The notes: generated by a model not told the origin, from the sequence alone. A stretch of 64,000 nucleotides of DNA from an uncultured Muribaculaceae bacterium (GCA_958436175.1 CAUBJF010000001.1:248001-312000); one strand, 5' to 3'; positions 8,432 through 18,273 are shown, counted from the stretch's first letter. A program made the numbers and translations.

Positions 8432-9354
8432 TGAAACTTATAGCAGCGCCTCTGCAAGGCTACACGGAAGCATCGTGGCGCCGTCTGCACGCGTCTATAT
8501 TCGGAGGAGCCGACGAATACTACGCGCCTTTCCTTCGCATCGAGAAAGGCATTGTGCGGCCTAAAGACCGACGCGACATAGAGCCAGAGGTACAAGGCAC
8601 AGCTACCACCATCCCTCAGTTAATCTTCAAGAACATCGAAGAATTCCGAATAGGACGTAAACTTATAGCCGGGCTTGGCTACAAGCGCCTCGATCTCAAT
8701 CTCGGATGCCCTTTTCCGCCGCAGGTGAACAGAGGCAGAGGCAGCGGAACGATAAGCAACACAGCGTTGCTCGAGGAAATCTCAAATATAATCGCAGAAG
8801 ACACAACCATAAATTATTCCGTCAAGATGCGGCTCGGAGTCCGCGAAAACAAGGAATGGGAAGCGCCTCTCGATATCCTCAATCACACTCCACTCGTCCA
8901 TATCTGCCTACATCCCCGGACTGCCATACAACAGTACCGCGGAGATATCGACTATAGTCAGTTTGAAAGATTCTTATCAAAGAGCTCCCATCCTGTAATC
9001 TACAACGGGGAAATATCTACCCCACAGGACATAAACCGTATCGCCAGACAATACCCCTGCGTGGGCGGAATAATGGTCGGGAGGGGGCTCTTAGGACGAC
9101 CGTCGCTCTTTTCTGAATGGCTGGAGGGCTGTCTATGGGACAATGAAAGACAAAAAGAAAAACTCATTGCGCTACACCAGGCCATGTACGCGCATTACGC
9201 TGCTGTTCTTTGCGGCGAGGCACAGATTCTGTCAAAAATGAAACCGATGTGGGATTACATAGGCGCAAATATCAATTCCAGAACACTCAAAGCCATAAAG
9301 AAAGCGACCACGACAGACAAATATCTCGCCGCAGTCGCCTCTATTTCCCAGTAG
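8431..9354 (+). CDS. dus: tRNA-dihydrouridine synthase
   Basis: 307 residues. FMN TIM-barrel of the Dus family: APLQGYTEASWR at the start, LNLGCPFPPQ with the catalytic Cys, NYSVKMRLGV, HICLHPRT, VIYNGEI and IMVGRGLLGRP near the phosphate-binding end. It reduces uridine to dihydrouridine in tRNA D-loops using NADPH. The gene begins on the last base of the dnaA stop codon, so it is translationally coupled to dnaA. The exact subfamily (DusA/B/C) is not resolved. Confidence 0.9.
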   Translation: MKLIAAPLQGYTEASWRRLHASIFGGADEYYAPFLRIEKGIVRPKDRRDIEPEVQGTATTIPQLIFKNIEEFRIGRKLIAGLGYKRLDLNLGCPFPPQVNRGRGSGTISNTALLEEISNIIAEDTTINYSVKMRLGVRENKEWEAPLDILNHTPLVHICLHPRTAIQQYRGDIDYSQFERFLSKSSHPVIYNGEISTPQDINRIARQYPCVGGIMVGRGLLGRPSLFSEWLEGCLWDNERQKEKLIALHQAMYAHYAAVLCGEAQILSKMKPMWDYIGANINSRTLKAIKKATTTDKYLAAVASISQ

Positions 9355-9355
9355 C

Positions 9356-10264
9356 TTAATATTTTATCTTCAATGTCCTGCTTCTGCGTTCAGCAAAGAA
9401 CTGATTGTAGATAAGTCCGCCGACAATAAGGGACAAGCCGATATAGGTCGACGGAACGACAGGCTCGCCAAGTACCATCGCTATAAAGAAAAGCGAAAGG
9501 AAAGGCGCAAGGTAGCTCATCTGGTTGATCAGGGCCGGATTGTCGGTCGTACGGATAGCGATCCCGAAACATATGAACGGAATACCCATCTCGAAAGCAC
9601 CGATATAGATACCGGCAGCCAGAGCCTCTTGCGACAAAGGCGACAGAGGCACAAATATTGTGCCGACAAGCATATAGATCATTCCGAACAGGAAAGGCAG
9701 GAAGAGCGAGGTGCACGACCCGACTTCTAACTTAAGACTGTCGTTTATAATCCAGTAGAGAGCCCAAAGGAAGGCGCTTCCGAGAGCCATCACAATACCT
9801 ATCGCAGACACATCGCCGTTAATATTGCTACCACCGACAGAAATCACAGCGACACCGAGCAGCGAAACTGCCATACCGACGTACTTACGCATAGGAATTG
9901 GTTTATGGCTGTATACAGCCAGCATCACCGCCAACAGGATAGGCCATATATAGTTGATGGGCTGTGCAATCTGTGCAGGCAGATAGTCGTAGGCACTGAA
10001 GAGAATGAGGTAATAAGTCACAGGGGCGATAAGCCCTAAAAGGGCAAATCGGCCCCATATGCCTTTAGAAAGTCCCTTCAACTCGTGCCACGAACGGGTA
10101 ACGAACATCCAGACAGTGAAAATAGCCAGGGCTGTCGCACATGCGACAAAGACCATCTCATAGCAACTCATATGACTCAGGGCCACTTTAAAAGCAGTAG
10201 CTACAGTCGACCAGCTAAGGACAGCTATGCCGCCGAGAAACACGGGTCTTAGGGATGCTTTCAT
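9356..10264 (-). CDS. EamA-family (DMT) transporter
   Basis: 302 residues with about ten hydrophobic helices in two EamA halves; the second begins near DVSAIGIVMALGSAFLWALY. It starts by a 4-base ATGA overlap with the aminopeptidase stop, so the two are one transcript. Members export or import small metabolites such as amino acids or nucleosides; substrate unknown. It converges on the dihydrouridine synthase with a one-base gap. Confidence 0.87.
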   Translation of the reverse strand: MKASLRPVFLGGIAVLSWSTVATAFKVALSHMSCYEMVFVACATALAIFTVWMFVTRSWHELKGLSKGIWGRFALLGLIAPVTYYLILFSAYDYLPAQIAQPINYIWPILLAVMLAVYSHKPIPMRKYVGMAVSLLGVAVISVGGSNINGDVSAIGIVMALGSAFLWALYWIINDSLKLEVGSCTSLFLPFLFGMIYMLVGTIFVPLSPLSQEALAAGIYIGAFEMGIPFICFGIAIRTTDNPALINQMSYLAPFLSLFFIAMVLGEPVVPSTYIGLSLIVGGLIYNQFFAERRSRTLKIKY

Positions 10265-11634
10265 CGCATTGCTTCAACTTCGTCGGTAGTCAGTGGTATC
10301 TTCTTACCAAGACGACGGGCGCCGTCGGCAGTGATGAGGTAGTCTTCTTCGTTACGGATTCCACCGAAACCGCGCCATTTCTCAAGCTCGTCGTAATTGA
10401 TGAAATCCTTGAAACGGCCTTCCCCCTTCCATAAGTCGATGAGCTCCGGGATGAAATACACGCCGGGTTCGATGGTAAGGACAAAACCTTCTTCGAGGGG
10501 ACGGCCAAGACGAAGCGACTTGCGGCCGAACTGTGTGCTCTTGGGCTTGCCGTCGTAGCCGACATATACCTCACCGAGGTTTTCCATATCGTGCACGTCC
10601 AGACCCATCATATGGCCTAGTCCGCACTGGAAGAACATGGCATGAGCCCCGGCCTTGACTGCCTCGGCAGGATCTCCCTTGGCGATGCCGAGATCCTTGA
10701 GAGCAGAGAAGATAACCTCTGATGCCTTATTATATACATCGACAAAAGGCACGCCTGGGCGCAGCATTTCGACAGCCGCAAGATGGGCTGCGACCTGGAT
10801 GTCGTAGATGGACTTCTGCCGTGGGGTGAACTTCTTATCAGCGCAGATAGTCGACGACATGTCGCCGGCATAACCGGAAGGAGCTTCCGCACCGGCATCG
10901 ATGAGTACCATGTCGCCGGATTTTATCTTGTTCCCGTGATAGTGGTTATGGAGAGTCTGGCCGTTGACGGTGCAGATAGTCGGAAAAGACAGTCCGCAGT
11001 TGTGCGACGAGGCTACTGCCTCGATAATCGATGCGACCTCGTACTCATACATACCCGGGCGGATAGCCCTGGTAGCTGCGATATGCATATCGGAAGTCAC
11101 ATCACAAGCCTTCTCGATCTCGGCAATCTCTTCGGCTGTCTTATGGTTGCGCATATCGACAACGGCTCGTATGAAATCGACAGAAGGATCTGCAAAACCA
11201 GGCTTTATGCCGAGGAGAGACCATAATTTTAAGGTGTGTTCGGGGCGATAGACGGGAAGATAATGAACCTTGCGCCCTTCCTTGACCGTTTTCTCGAGTA
11301 CGGAGCCGAGCTCGGCAGAGGGGCGTACGTTATCAACGCCTACGCTATGTGCCTTTTCGTGAAGAGTGGGCTGCGTGCCCATCCATACTATATGATCAAT
11401 TGTCAGTTCATCGCCGAAAATTATCTCGCAGTCATTGTCTATATCGATAACGGCTGCAAGGCCGGCGAAAGGAAGTCCGAAGTAATATAGGAATGTCGAA
11501 TCCTGGCGATAAGGATATGTATTGTCTTCATAGTTACAACCGCATTCATCGTTTCCGAGGAACAGGAGAAGGCCACCGCCAACTTTTTCTTTAAGCTCAC
11601 GGCGACGGCGCACATATGTTTCTTTGTCAAACAT
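10261..11634 (-). CDS. pepP: Xaa-Pro aminopeptidase (M24B, aminopeptidase P)
   Basis: 457 residues from the ATG at 11634 (MFDKETYVRRRREL), which begins the conserved aminopeptidase P N-terminal domain; upstream residues of the longer frame look non-coding. The C-terminal pita-bread domain shows the dinuclear metal ligands: Asp in VLIDAGAEAPSGYAGDM (two Asp), His in GLGHMMGLDVHD, Glu in LTIEPGVYF and Glu in GIRNEEDYLI. It removes N-terminal residues that precede proline, usually in the cytoplasm. It leads a two-gene unit with the EamA transporter. Confidence 0.93.
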   Translation of the reverse strand: MFDKETYVRRRRELKEKVGGGLLLFLGNDECGCNYEDNTYPYRQDSTFLYYFGLPFAGLAAVIDIDNDCEIIFGDELTIDHIVWMGTQPTLHEKAHSVGVDNVRPSAELGSVLEKTVKEGRKVHYLPVYRPEHTLKLWSLLGIKPGFADPSVDFIRAVVDMRNHKTAEEIAEIEKACDVTSDMHIAATRAIRPGMYEYEVASIIEAVASSHNCGLSFPTICTVNGQTLHNHYHGNKIKSGDMVLIDAGAEAPSGYAGDMSSTICADKKFTPRQKSIYDIQVAAHLAAVEMLRPGVPFVDVYNKASEVIFSALKDLGIAKGDPAEAVKAGAHAMFFQCGLGHMMGLDVHDMENLGEVYVGYDGKPKSTQFGRKSLRLGRPLEEGFVLTIEPGVYFIPELIDLWKGEGRFKDFINYDELEKWRGFGGIRNEEDYLITADGARRLGKKIPLTTDEVEAMR

Positions 11635-11705
11635 CTTATGTAGATTATTAAGTATAGTTTCAATGCAAAAATACAATAAATCGGGATGAAAACCAAAGTG
11701 TGCCT

Positions 11706-12293
11706 CTAATTATTATCAAGAGAGCCATAGAGTGTCTCATCCTCTGCAGCCATGGGCAGAGAATGAGATATCTCCGTGCTTTCGCACGATAGAATGTCGG
11801 CATAGTCGGCCGGGATGTAATCAGGGCCTGTCTCCCTGTTGCAGTGATTGATATGCTCGAGCACCCGGCGAAGGCATATCCCGGTGTTCCTGCGTATGTC
11901 TGATTCCCAAAAACGGAGGACAGTCCATCCCCTACGCGTGAGCTCGGCATCGACGCGTCGGTCGCGTCTTATATTCCTTTCTATCTTGGCTACCCAGAAG
12001 TCTCGGTTAGATCTGAGACTGGCCTTTTTATGCTCCCAGTCGCGCCCATGCCAGAATTCACCGTCGACAAAGATTGCAAGCTTGTACTTGCGGATGCAGA
12101 AATCGGGTGTACCGGCTATGTCCCTTGGATGCTTGCGGTAGCGGATGCCACACGACCAGAGCAGTCGGCCCATAGCAAGTTCGGGCTTGGTACCCTTACT
12201 TTTGTTGGCCTGCATACACCGCCGGCGCTGCTCGGGGGTCAGTACATCGCCTGAATGAGAAACCGCTATTACTTTGGCAGACTTTTTACTCAT
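11706..12293 (-). CDS. vsr: Very short patch repair endonuclease (Vsr-like)
   Basis: 195 residues. The core LTPEQRRRCMQANKSKGTKPE, then RKHPRDIAGTPDF (catalytic-type Asp64) and KLAIFVDGEFWHGRDWE, fits the Vsr family that nicks DNA beside T:G mismatches left by deamination of 5-methylcytosine. E. coli Vsr has about 156 residues; here about 45 acidic, non-conserved residues extend the C-terminus. Vsr genes normally sit beside a cytosine-5 methyltransferase, but none is adjacent: the neighbours are an aminopeptidase and a glycosyltransferase. It may serve a methyltransferase elsewhere or be a relic of a lost modification system. Confidence 0.88.
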   Translation of the reverse strand: MSKKSAKVIAVSHSGDVLTPEQRRRCMQANKSKGTKPELAMGRLLWSCGIRYRKHPRDIAGTPDFCIRKYKLAIFVDGEFWHGRDWEHKKASLRSNRDFWVAKIERNIRRDRRVDAELTRRGWTVLRFWESDIRRNTGICLRRVLEHINHCNRETGPDYIPADYADILSCESTEISHSLPMAAEDETLYGSLDNN

Positions 12294-12314
12294 ACATACC
12301 GTATTTGAAGTTTA

Positions 12315-12351
12315 CAAAGATAGAAAGTTTCCATTTTTCTACGTAATTTTG
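12315..12351. promoter_or_regulatory. Divergent -7 boxes between vsr and the glycosyltransferase
   Basis: On the minus strand TATCTTTG (12322-12315) faces vsr; on the plus strand TAATTTTG (12344-12351) faces the glycosyltransferase. Both match TAnnTTTG. Neither has a clear TTTG 19-22 bases upstream, so strength is uncertain. Confidence 0.35.
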
Positions 12352-12407
12352 CAAAATGTTTTTATGGAGAATCCCCTCCGTCACCACCTCCGACAAAGAA
12401 AACAAAA

Positions 12408-13592
12408 ATGTATTTCGCTTCAACAATATCGCCGACAGCCCTTTGGCTAATAGTAGCAGCCGCAGGATGCATTCTTTTGCTGGCTGCTCTGTATTTCTTC
12501 CGCATCCGTACCATAACCGAATATCGCCGCAAAGCCGACAGCGAACGCCCCGACAAGGCAGATGCCGATTATGAGCCCGCATCGGTCATAATCTATTCCC
12601 AGGGCAATGCCGACGACCTCTCGGCAATGCTGGATTCGGTACTCAGTCAGGACTATCCGGCAGCTTTTGAGGTCATCGTAGTCAACGACGGCGAGTCGAC
12701 AGCCGTCCGCGATGTGGTCTCCATGTTGCGACCCAAGCATCCCAATCTTTACCTCACTTTCACTCCTGAGGGCGTTGTCAACCTCAGCCGTAAAAAGCTG
12801 GCACTGACACTCGGTATAAAGGCCGCACGCTACGACATAGTAGTGCTCACTACGACGGATGCCGTTATAGAATCTCCCCTGTGGCTGCGCCGCATGGCTT
12901 CTTCATTCTCTCCCGAGAGCAAGGTGGAAGTAGTCCTTGGCTTTGCCTATATCGACCCCGAAGAAGACCGTAGTCTCGGTGCTTGCCGTCGAGCCTTCGA
13001 TTTCATTGTCGAAAGTGTCCGCTGGCTTGGAGTAGCTGTCGCCGGGAAACCTTTCCGGGGCACAGAATTTAATATAGCCTACCGGCGCAGCCTGTTCATG
13101 CGCAGCAAAGGTTTCGCACGTTCGCTCAATCTCTGTCACGGCGACGACGACATCTTCATCAGCCAGATAGCACAAGGCAACAATACCAGGGTAGAGCTGT
13201 CTGACGAATCCTTTGTCCGTATACGTCACGGCAACCATCCGCGTCTGTTCACGGAACGTGTCCTGAGACGCATATTCACCGAAAGTTTCATACGCCGGCG
13301 CCCGCGTTACCTTATGCCGCTGACAGGCTGGCTCCAGATTGCGGCTTTTGTCTGCCTCGCCGTAGCCGCATGGCTCGACTGGCCAAATCTCAAGACACTG
13401 ATAATCGGGATCGTAATCCTTCTTGCTATGTTTGCGCTTGATATCTACGTGTGGCGCGGTGTCCTCAAAGCTCTGCGTTCGCGCAAGCTCTTCGCTGTCA
13501 TTCCATGGCTGTCCGTCACCTATCCTATCCGTCGTATCGGCGAACGCATTCATTCCCGCTTCGGAAAGCAAAAGAAATACACCTGGGATTAA
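12408..13592 (+). CDS. Membrane-anchored family 2 glycosyltransferase
   Basis: 394 residues. One N-terminal membrane helix (residues ~10-30), a GT-A domain from ASVIIYSQGNADDL through EVIVVNDGES and a QxxRW-like downstream segment replaced here by RHGNHPRLFTERVLRR. Two or more C-terminal helices follow (WLQIAAFVCLAVAAWLDW and TLIIGIVILLAMFALDIYVW). The layout fits processive or membrane GT2 enzymes acting on envelope glycans. Donor and acceptor are unknown; no polysaccharide cluster adjoins it. Confidence 0.82.
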   Translation: MYFASTISPTALWLIVAAAGCILLLAALYFFRIRTITEYRRKADSERPDKADADYEPASVIIYSQGNADDLSAMLDSVLSQDYPAAFEVIVVNDGESTAVRDVVSMLRPKHPNLYLTFTPEGVVNLSRKKLALTLGIKAARYDIVVLTTTDAVIESPLWLRRMASSFSPESKVEVVLGFAYIDPEEDRSLGACRRAFDFIVESVRWLGVAVAGKPFRGTEFNIAYRRSLFMRSKGFARSLNLCHGDDDIFISQIAQGNNTRVELSDESFVRIRHGNHPRLFTERVLRRIFTESFIRRRPRYLMPLTGWLQIAAFVCLAVAAWLDWPNLKTLIIGIVILLAMFALDIYVWRGVLKALRSRKLFAVIPWLSVTYPIRRIGERIHSRFGKQKKYTWD

Positions 13593-13616
13593 GCTCTTCA
13601 GGCTAGGATTAAAGAA

Positions 13617-13662
13617 CGAGGGATGCCTTGTGGGTAACGTTTAGTCCACGTGGCATCCCTCG
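13617..13662 (+). terminator. Intrinsic terminator after the glycosyltransferase
   Basis: An 11-base perfect stem, CGAGGGATGCC (13617-13627) with GGCATCCCTCG (13652-13662), and an inner GTGG/CCAC pairing in the loop, followed by ATTATTTT. Confidence 0.75.
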
Positions 13663-13695
13663 ATTATTTTCAGATTAAATCGAAAAGTCATATAC

Positions 13696-13731
13696 CGAAA
13701 AAGCGCCCTCCCCGGAATAGGGAAGACGCTT
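13696..13731 (-). terminator. Intrinsic terminator of the large surface protein gene
   Basis: Read on the minus strand: GCGTCTTCCC pairs with GGGAGGGCGC (ten pairs, two G-U) around a short loop, followed by TTTTTC. It lies about 20 bases beyond the stop at 13753 and faces the previous terminator across a convergent gap. Confidence 0.75.
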
Positions 13732-13752
13732 CGCAAGGAATATGGGATCGGA

Positions 13753-16700
13753 TTATCTTACAATAACCTTTGCAACCTTTTCACCGGCCTTGACTACATA
13801 GACACCTGTCGATACAGGAACTACGGTCTTTGCAGTACCTTCGGCAGCGAAGATAACCTTGCCGTCGAGTGCGCTTACGGTTACTTCGGTACCTTCAGCA
13901 CCGAGGACAACGACGTTCTTGTCGGCAGTCGTGATAACGATGCCAGCATTTACATCGGCGATTCCAGTCTTGGTGGTGACGGTTACGAATGCGGGCTTGC
14001 CTTCGCCACGGTCGAATACGGGAACGACTGCATATTCGTGTTCACCGACTGTCGACTCTACGTCGAGATAAGCACATTCTTCAACGTTGTCAGCGATGAG
14101 TTCGCCGTCGCGGTAAACCTTGTATCCGACGAGCGAAAGTTCTTCACCCTTGGCACCGGAGAAGGTAACGTCGTCGACCATGAACATGAAGGATCCTGTA
14201 GCAACGCTGTGGATAGCGAAGTACTTTGCACCTTCGGGGAGTTCGAAGCGGTATTCTGTCCATTCTGCGGGAACGGCCGCAACCATCGAGCCTTCGAGGA
14301 CGGTGAAGTCTTCAAGTTCTACACCGGTGGTGCTGTAGCAGATTTCGAATGCTTCGGGATACTGAGGGCTGTAGCTGCGCGCCCAGAAGGAAATTGTCTG
14401 ATCAGTGCCGTCGAGTGTGGGCGAAATAGCCCAGTCGCTGACCCTACCATCGTCATCGCGGAAGAGCGAAGCAAGATACTTGCTGCCGCTGTGAGCCTGG
14501 AAGGACTGGTTGAATCCATCGGCGGAAGCATCGAATACGAAGAAGGAAGCTGTTGTCTCGCCGGGGATGATTCCGGGAACGTCGGTATTCTGGAATCCGC
14601 CTACGGCAGCCCCGTCTTCATCTATGAATGTCCACCCGTCATATTCTTTAGCCCACGATTCGCCGTCTTCGAAGTCAGAACCGTTGCCTCCGGCTGCAAT
14701 TTCGAGTTCGGGTTCATCCCAACGGAGGATGTTGCCGTTTTCAGCTGCTTCGCCTACGAGGTTCTTGACAGCAGGAAGGGCTGCTACGAGCGGAGTGGTG
14801 ACAACAGCTTCTGTTTCGTTGTTTTCACCGTTTTCGTCAGCTTCGAATACAACTACAGCCTTATACGAAACAGGATCTACGGCCACGAGGCCCATTTCCT
14901 GTTCGAAAGTATAAGCATCGGACTTGAATGCCTCAAGCTTCTCAACCTTCCTGGTAGCGGCTACTTCGCCGTTCTTGTAGAGTTCTACAGTAAAGTTCTC
15001 AGCATCCTTGCAACCGTCGTTGGCGACATTGACAGTCACATTGAATGTCTGGCCGGGTACTACCTTGGCGGGAGCGGAGATTTCCTGGGCGACAAGGTCG
15101 TAGTCAAGCATATCGGCTACCTTGAAGTCGTCGAAGATATTATAGACATAGTTCTTGGCAACGACAGTAATCTGATACTGTATGTCCTTGCCGGTCAAAC
15201 CTTCGAGAGGAACAGTGACCTTGTTCCAGCCTATCGGGCCAAATTCCGAGGAAGCAGTAGCAGGCAAGAGAACCTTCCAGGGTTTGCCGAGCTCGCGTAC
15301 GCTGACTTCAACCGTATTGAGATCATCGGATGCGAAGTTGAAGTTGTAGAATGTCAGGGCAGGCTGTGCGAGGCTTTCGCAACTGATCTTACCGGAGTAA
15401 ACAGCCATACTGTTTTCGGCAACCGGAGTCATTAGGGCGAGGAAGCCATCATCACCGGTTACAGAAGAGACATCGGAGAAACGATTGTCCGGGAAAATAT
15501 ATACCTGGTTGGGATTCCATTCATTATCCTGGTCTACGAGGCTCATGAAAGCCACGATATACTCACCGGGAGTACCGCCGGCAAAAGTCTGGTCGTAGTC
15601 GGTATAAGCAGGTCCTACAGGAAGGAAACCAGTCCTGTACCAACTGCTTGAGCCACCATTGGTAGCGGCCTTGATAGCGAACTGGGCGAAGGACTGAGGA
15701 GCTGTGGGAGCCTGATAGACGACTTCGGCAGCTGTGATGCCGATACCTTCCTTGAGGATGTCGCCTACATAGCCATCGTCAGTGATGGAGGCAAGTGTAT
15801 AGGTAACGTCGTCAGTTGTAAGGGTCTGTCCTGTCACAGTCTCGGCAACAGCATCCCAGCTTACGAGAACGGTACCGAGGGTAGCTGTCTCTTCCTGGAT
15901 GATATTTGCTGTAGCAGGCGAGAAGTCGGGAGCTGTGAATCCGACCTGTGCACTTGCGCAGGAAGGAAGTCCGGCTCCATCTTCATTATAGGCAACGACT
16001 TCGTATGAAGCGATACCCGGGATGAGGTTTTCATCGGTGAATGCGAGAGGAGTACCGACAGCGGGTGCCTCGAACGTCTTGACGAGTTCGCCGTTGAGGG
16101 AAACTTCAATCTTGGTAAGAGACTCGATAGCGTCGCCACCAATGTTGACAGAAGGAGCGATGAAGGAAACGGTTGCGTTGAGGACCTTGGTACCGCCGAC
16201 AACGTCGAGGTTTTCAACGGCAGCGGGGCGCTTGGAGCTGACACCTTCTTCGATTGCGAAGTTGGCAACCATGAGATAATACTGGTCGGGGTCGGAAACA
16301 CCGTGGATACCGACATATACTGTCTGGTCCTTATCGGATATAATCCAGCCGCTAAGTGTGGTGTATTCACCTGTGGTAAGGAGAGTGACAGGTACAAGGG
16401 TATTTGTCATACCTTCGGCAGTTGCGGCAGAACCGTAGCATACCTCTATCTTCTCCTGGAAAGAACCTAAATTCTTGGCATCGATGGATACACGGTAAGC
16501 CTTGTTGGCTTCGAGCTTGACCGGCATGGACATCAGCCAGTCGTCCATAACTTCGCTTGAGCTCCACTCAACAGACCAGCCATTTTCATATGTGGACCAT
16601 TTCCATGTCGTTCCGTCTTCGTTAGCATCGATGGCAGTCCAATAGATTCCGTCTTCCGGGGTGTCGAGAGCATTGGTGTACGGAGGAATGATATTGCCGA

Positions 16701-18273
16701 GAACAACGGTGTTCGAGATGCCCTCTACAGAGATAGCGTTGTCGAAGACAGCCGTTACCTTGTAGGTATATGTTGTGAGTTTTCCGGGAGTATTCAGTGC
16801 CTGTGTCAACGACATGCCCTTGATGCCTTCTCCTACAGTAACTTCAGTGTCATTGAACTTACCGACTATGCCATATGTGACATCGTCGGGGTTGACATAT
16901 CCGCCGTCGGCTGATTTGGTGACAGGATCCCAGGTGATTGTCATGGTGCCGTTTGCATACTCGGCGTGAACGTTCTTGGGAGCTTCGGGGACACCGTTGC
17001 CTACAAAGCACTTGGTCTTTGCCTTGGGGCTGTCGCCGGCTTCGTTGGTGAGGACAACCACGAAGTTGACAATACCGGTTTCGTAAACGGTGACAGGTTC
17101 AATAGTAACAGTTTCGCCGTATTGTACGGAAGCGAGGTCTACGAGGTCGCCGTTGGCGGTGACTTTGTATTTCACGCTGCCTTCTGCTGGGGTGCCGTCA
17201 TATAGTGTCGAAGGAACCGTGAACGTGAGAGAACCAGTAAGCTTTCCGTCGGGGAAGTTAGCGGAAAGGTTGGTGACCTTGGCCGGAGCCTTGGGCTCAG
17301 CTTCCGGAACGCGCACATAGAGACCGGCTATTTCTTCGCAGTTCACGTAGTCGGCAATGAGGGTAGCGACACCTGTAGTAGTGTTGACTTCATAGAGATA
17401 GCCACGTTCGTCTGCAGGCGATACAGACCAGAACATGCGGCCTGTCGTAGGATCTATGCAAGCTCCGGATACAAACTTAGGAGTAATACCGGTAGACCCG
17501 ATTCTGGTGAAATCACCGGTGGTCAGGTCGACAGTGTAGAGAACACCGGCTTCATTGATTGCATAGCCGACACCATCTTTATCAATAGTAAAGGAATTCC
17601 AGTTGCCGGGCAGCACAGCGATATCGTTAACTACGATACTGTTGCCGAATTCGATGGTACCGAGGCGCATGCCGTTGGAACCATTGAAGAGGCCATAGAT
17701 TTCATCGTCCATAGGGTTCACAGCCAAGCCGACGGCAAGATTGGAGGAAGCAGGTGTCTTGGTGTAGACCACTTCGCCCGTATTTATATCGTAGCCAGTG
17801 CAGTAGCGCAAAGTAAACATACCCATTATTGTCTCGGTGTACATCGTATAGTAGATGCCATCTTTCAGGACGCCACCATAGGTTGCCTTCGGACCGGCTA
17901 TTTTTAGCTGGAATTCGCCGTCTGAAGTACCGGGGATTTTGTAAAGGCCGTAAGATGCCTGTCCTTCTGTCCAGGAATTGGAATAGAGGACACTGCCGTA
18001 GATTTCGGGAATCTGCACCTCTTCCTTTACAGGTCTGAGTTCTGGACGACCATTGAGGGTAGGCATACTGATGGACATCGCGCTGCCCACAAAACCTTGG
18101 TTTAATGTACGTACCGGGCTTAACTTCGCACCTCTGTCCGAAGAGGGTGTCTTAGCCTCTACTTTGAGGCTTCTGTTCTGCAGTTCTCCCCTGCTCTTCT
18201 TCTGGAGGAGCTGGGCATTGGCAGCTGAAGCAGTCAGTACGATTGAAAAAAACAAAAGAGTAATTTTTTTCAT
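13753..18273 (-). CDS. Large secreted multi-domain protein with T9SS-type C-terminal sorting tail
   Basis: 1506 residues from the ATG at 18273, where a signal peptide starts (MKKITLLFFSIVLTASAANA). Residues ~80-320 contain short repeats like a beta-propeller surface (IDPTTGRMFWSVSP, YEVNTTTGVATLIADY). Then come several fibronectin type III-like modules (for example PEAPKNVHAEYANGTMTITW), a jelly-roll/choice-of-anchor-J-like block (DDWLMSMPVKLEANKAYR), a CARDB-like module (KVVPGQTFNVTVNVANDG) and a second choice-of-anchor-J-like block (VSDWAISPTLDGTDQTISFW). The last ~75 residues (VTVSALDGKVIF, STGVYVVKAGEKVAKVIV) resemble Por/type IX secretion sorting domains. Probably a surface adhesin or glycan-binding protein; no catalytic domain was recognised. 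Confidence 0.8.
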   Translation of the reverse strand: MKKITLLFFSIVLTASAANAQLLQKKSRGELQNRSLKVEAKTPSSDRGAKLSPVRTLNQGFVGSAMSISMPTLNGRPELRPVKEEVQIPEIYGSVLYSNSWTEGQASYGLYKIPGTSDGEFQLKIAGPKATYGGVLKDGIYYTMYTETIMGMFTLRYCTGYDINTGEVVYTKTPASSNLAVGLAVNPMDDEIYGLFNGSNGMRLGTIEFGNSIVVNDIAVLPGNWNSFTIDKDGVGYAINEAGVLYTVDLTTGDFTRIGSTGITPKFVSGACIDPTTGRMFWSVSPADERGYLYEVNTTTGVATLIADYVNCEEIAGLYVRVPEAEPKAPAKVTNLSANFPDGKLTGSLTFTVPSTLYDGTPAEGSVKYKVTANGDLVDLASVQYGETVTIEPVTVYETGIVNFVVVLTNEAGDSPKAKTKCFVGNGVPEAPKNVHAEYANGTMTITWDPVTKSADGGYVNPDDVTYGIVGKFNDTEVTVGEGIKGMSLTQALNTPGKLTTYTYKVTAVFDNAISVEGISNTVVLGNIIPPYTNALDTPEDGIYWTAIDANEDGTTWKWSTYENGWSVEWSSSEVMDDWLMSMPVKLEANKAYRVSIDAKNLGSFQEKIEVCYGSAATAEGMTNTLVPVTLLTTGEYTTLSGWIISDKDQTVYVGIHGVSDPDQYYLMVANFAIEEGVSSKRPAAVENLDVVGGTKVLNATVSFIAPSVNIGGDAIESLTKIEVSLNGELVKTFEAPAVGTPLAFTDENLIPGIASYEVVAYNEDGAGLPSCASAQVGFTAPDFSPATANIIQEETATLGTVLVSWDAVAETVTGQTLTTDDVTYTLASITDDGYVGDILKEGIGITAAEVVYQAPTAPQSFAQFAIKAATNGGSSSWYRTGFLPVGPAYTDYDQTFAGGTPGEYIVAFMSLVDQDNEWNPNQVYIFPDNRFSDVSSVTGDDGFLALMTPVAENSMAVYSGKISCESLAQPALTFYNFNFASDDLNTVEVSVRELGKPWKVLLPATASSEFGPIGWNKVTVPLEGLTGKDIQYQITVVAKNYVYNIFDDFKVADMLDYDLVAQEISAPAKVVPGQTFNVTVNVANDGCKDAENFTVELYKNGEVAATRKVEKLEAFKSDAYTFEQEMGLVAVDPVSYKAVVVFEADENGENNETEAVVTTPLVAALPAVKNLVGEAAENGNILRWDEPELEIAAGGNGSDFEDGESWAKEYDGWTFIDEDGAAVGGFQNTDVPGIIPGETTASFFVFDASADGFNQSFQAHSGSKYLASLFRDDDGRVSDWAISPTLDGTDQTISFWARSYSPQYPEAFEICYSTTGVELEDFTVLEGSMVAAVPAEWTEYRFELPEGAKYFAIHSVATGSFMFMVDDVTFSGAKGEELSLVGYKVYRDGELIADNVEECAYLDVESTVGEHEYAVVPVFDRGEGKPAFVTVTTKTGIADVNAGIVITTADKNVVVLGAEGTEVTVSALDGKVIFAAEGTAKTVVPVSTGVYVVKAGEKVAKVIVR

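Noticed and set aside
14038..15435. 465-codon plus-strand frame opposite the large surface protein
   Set aside because: A shadow of the highly regular coding pattern of the minus-strand gene; no signal, motif or promoter.
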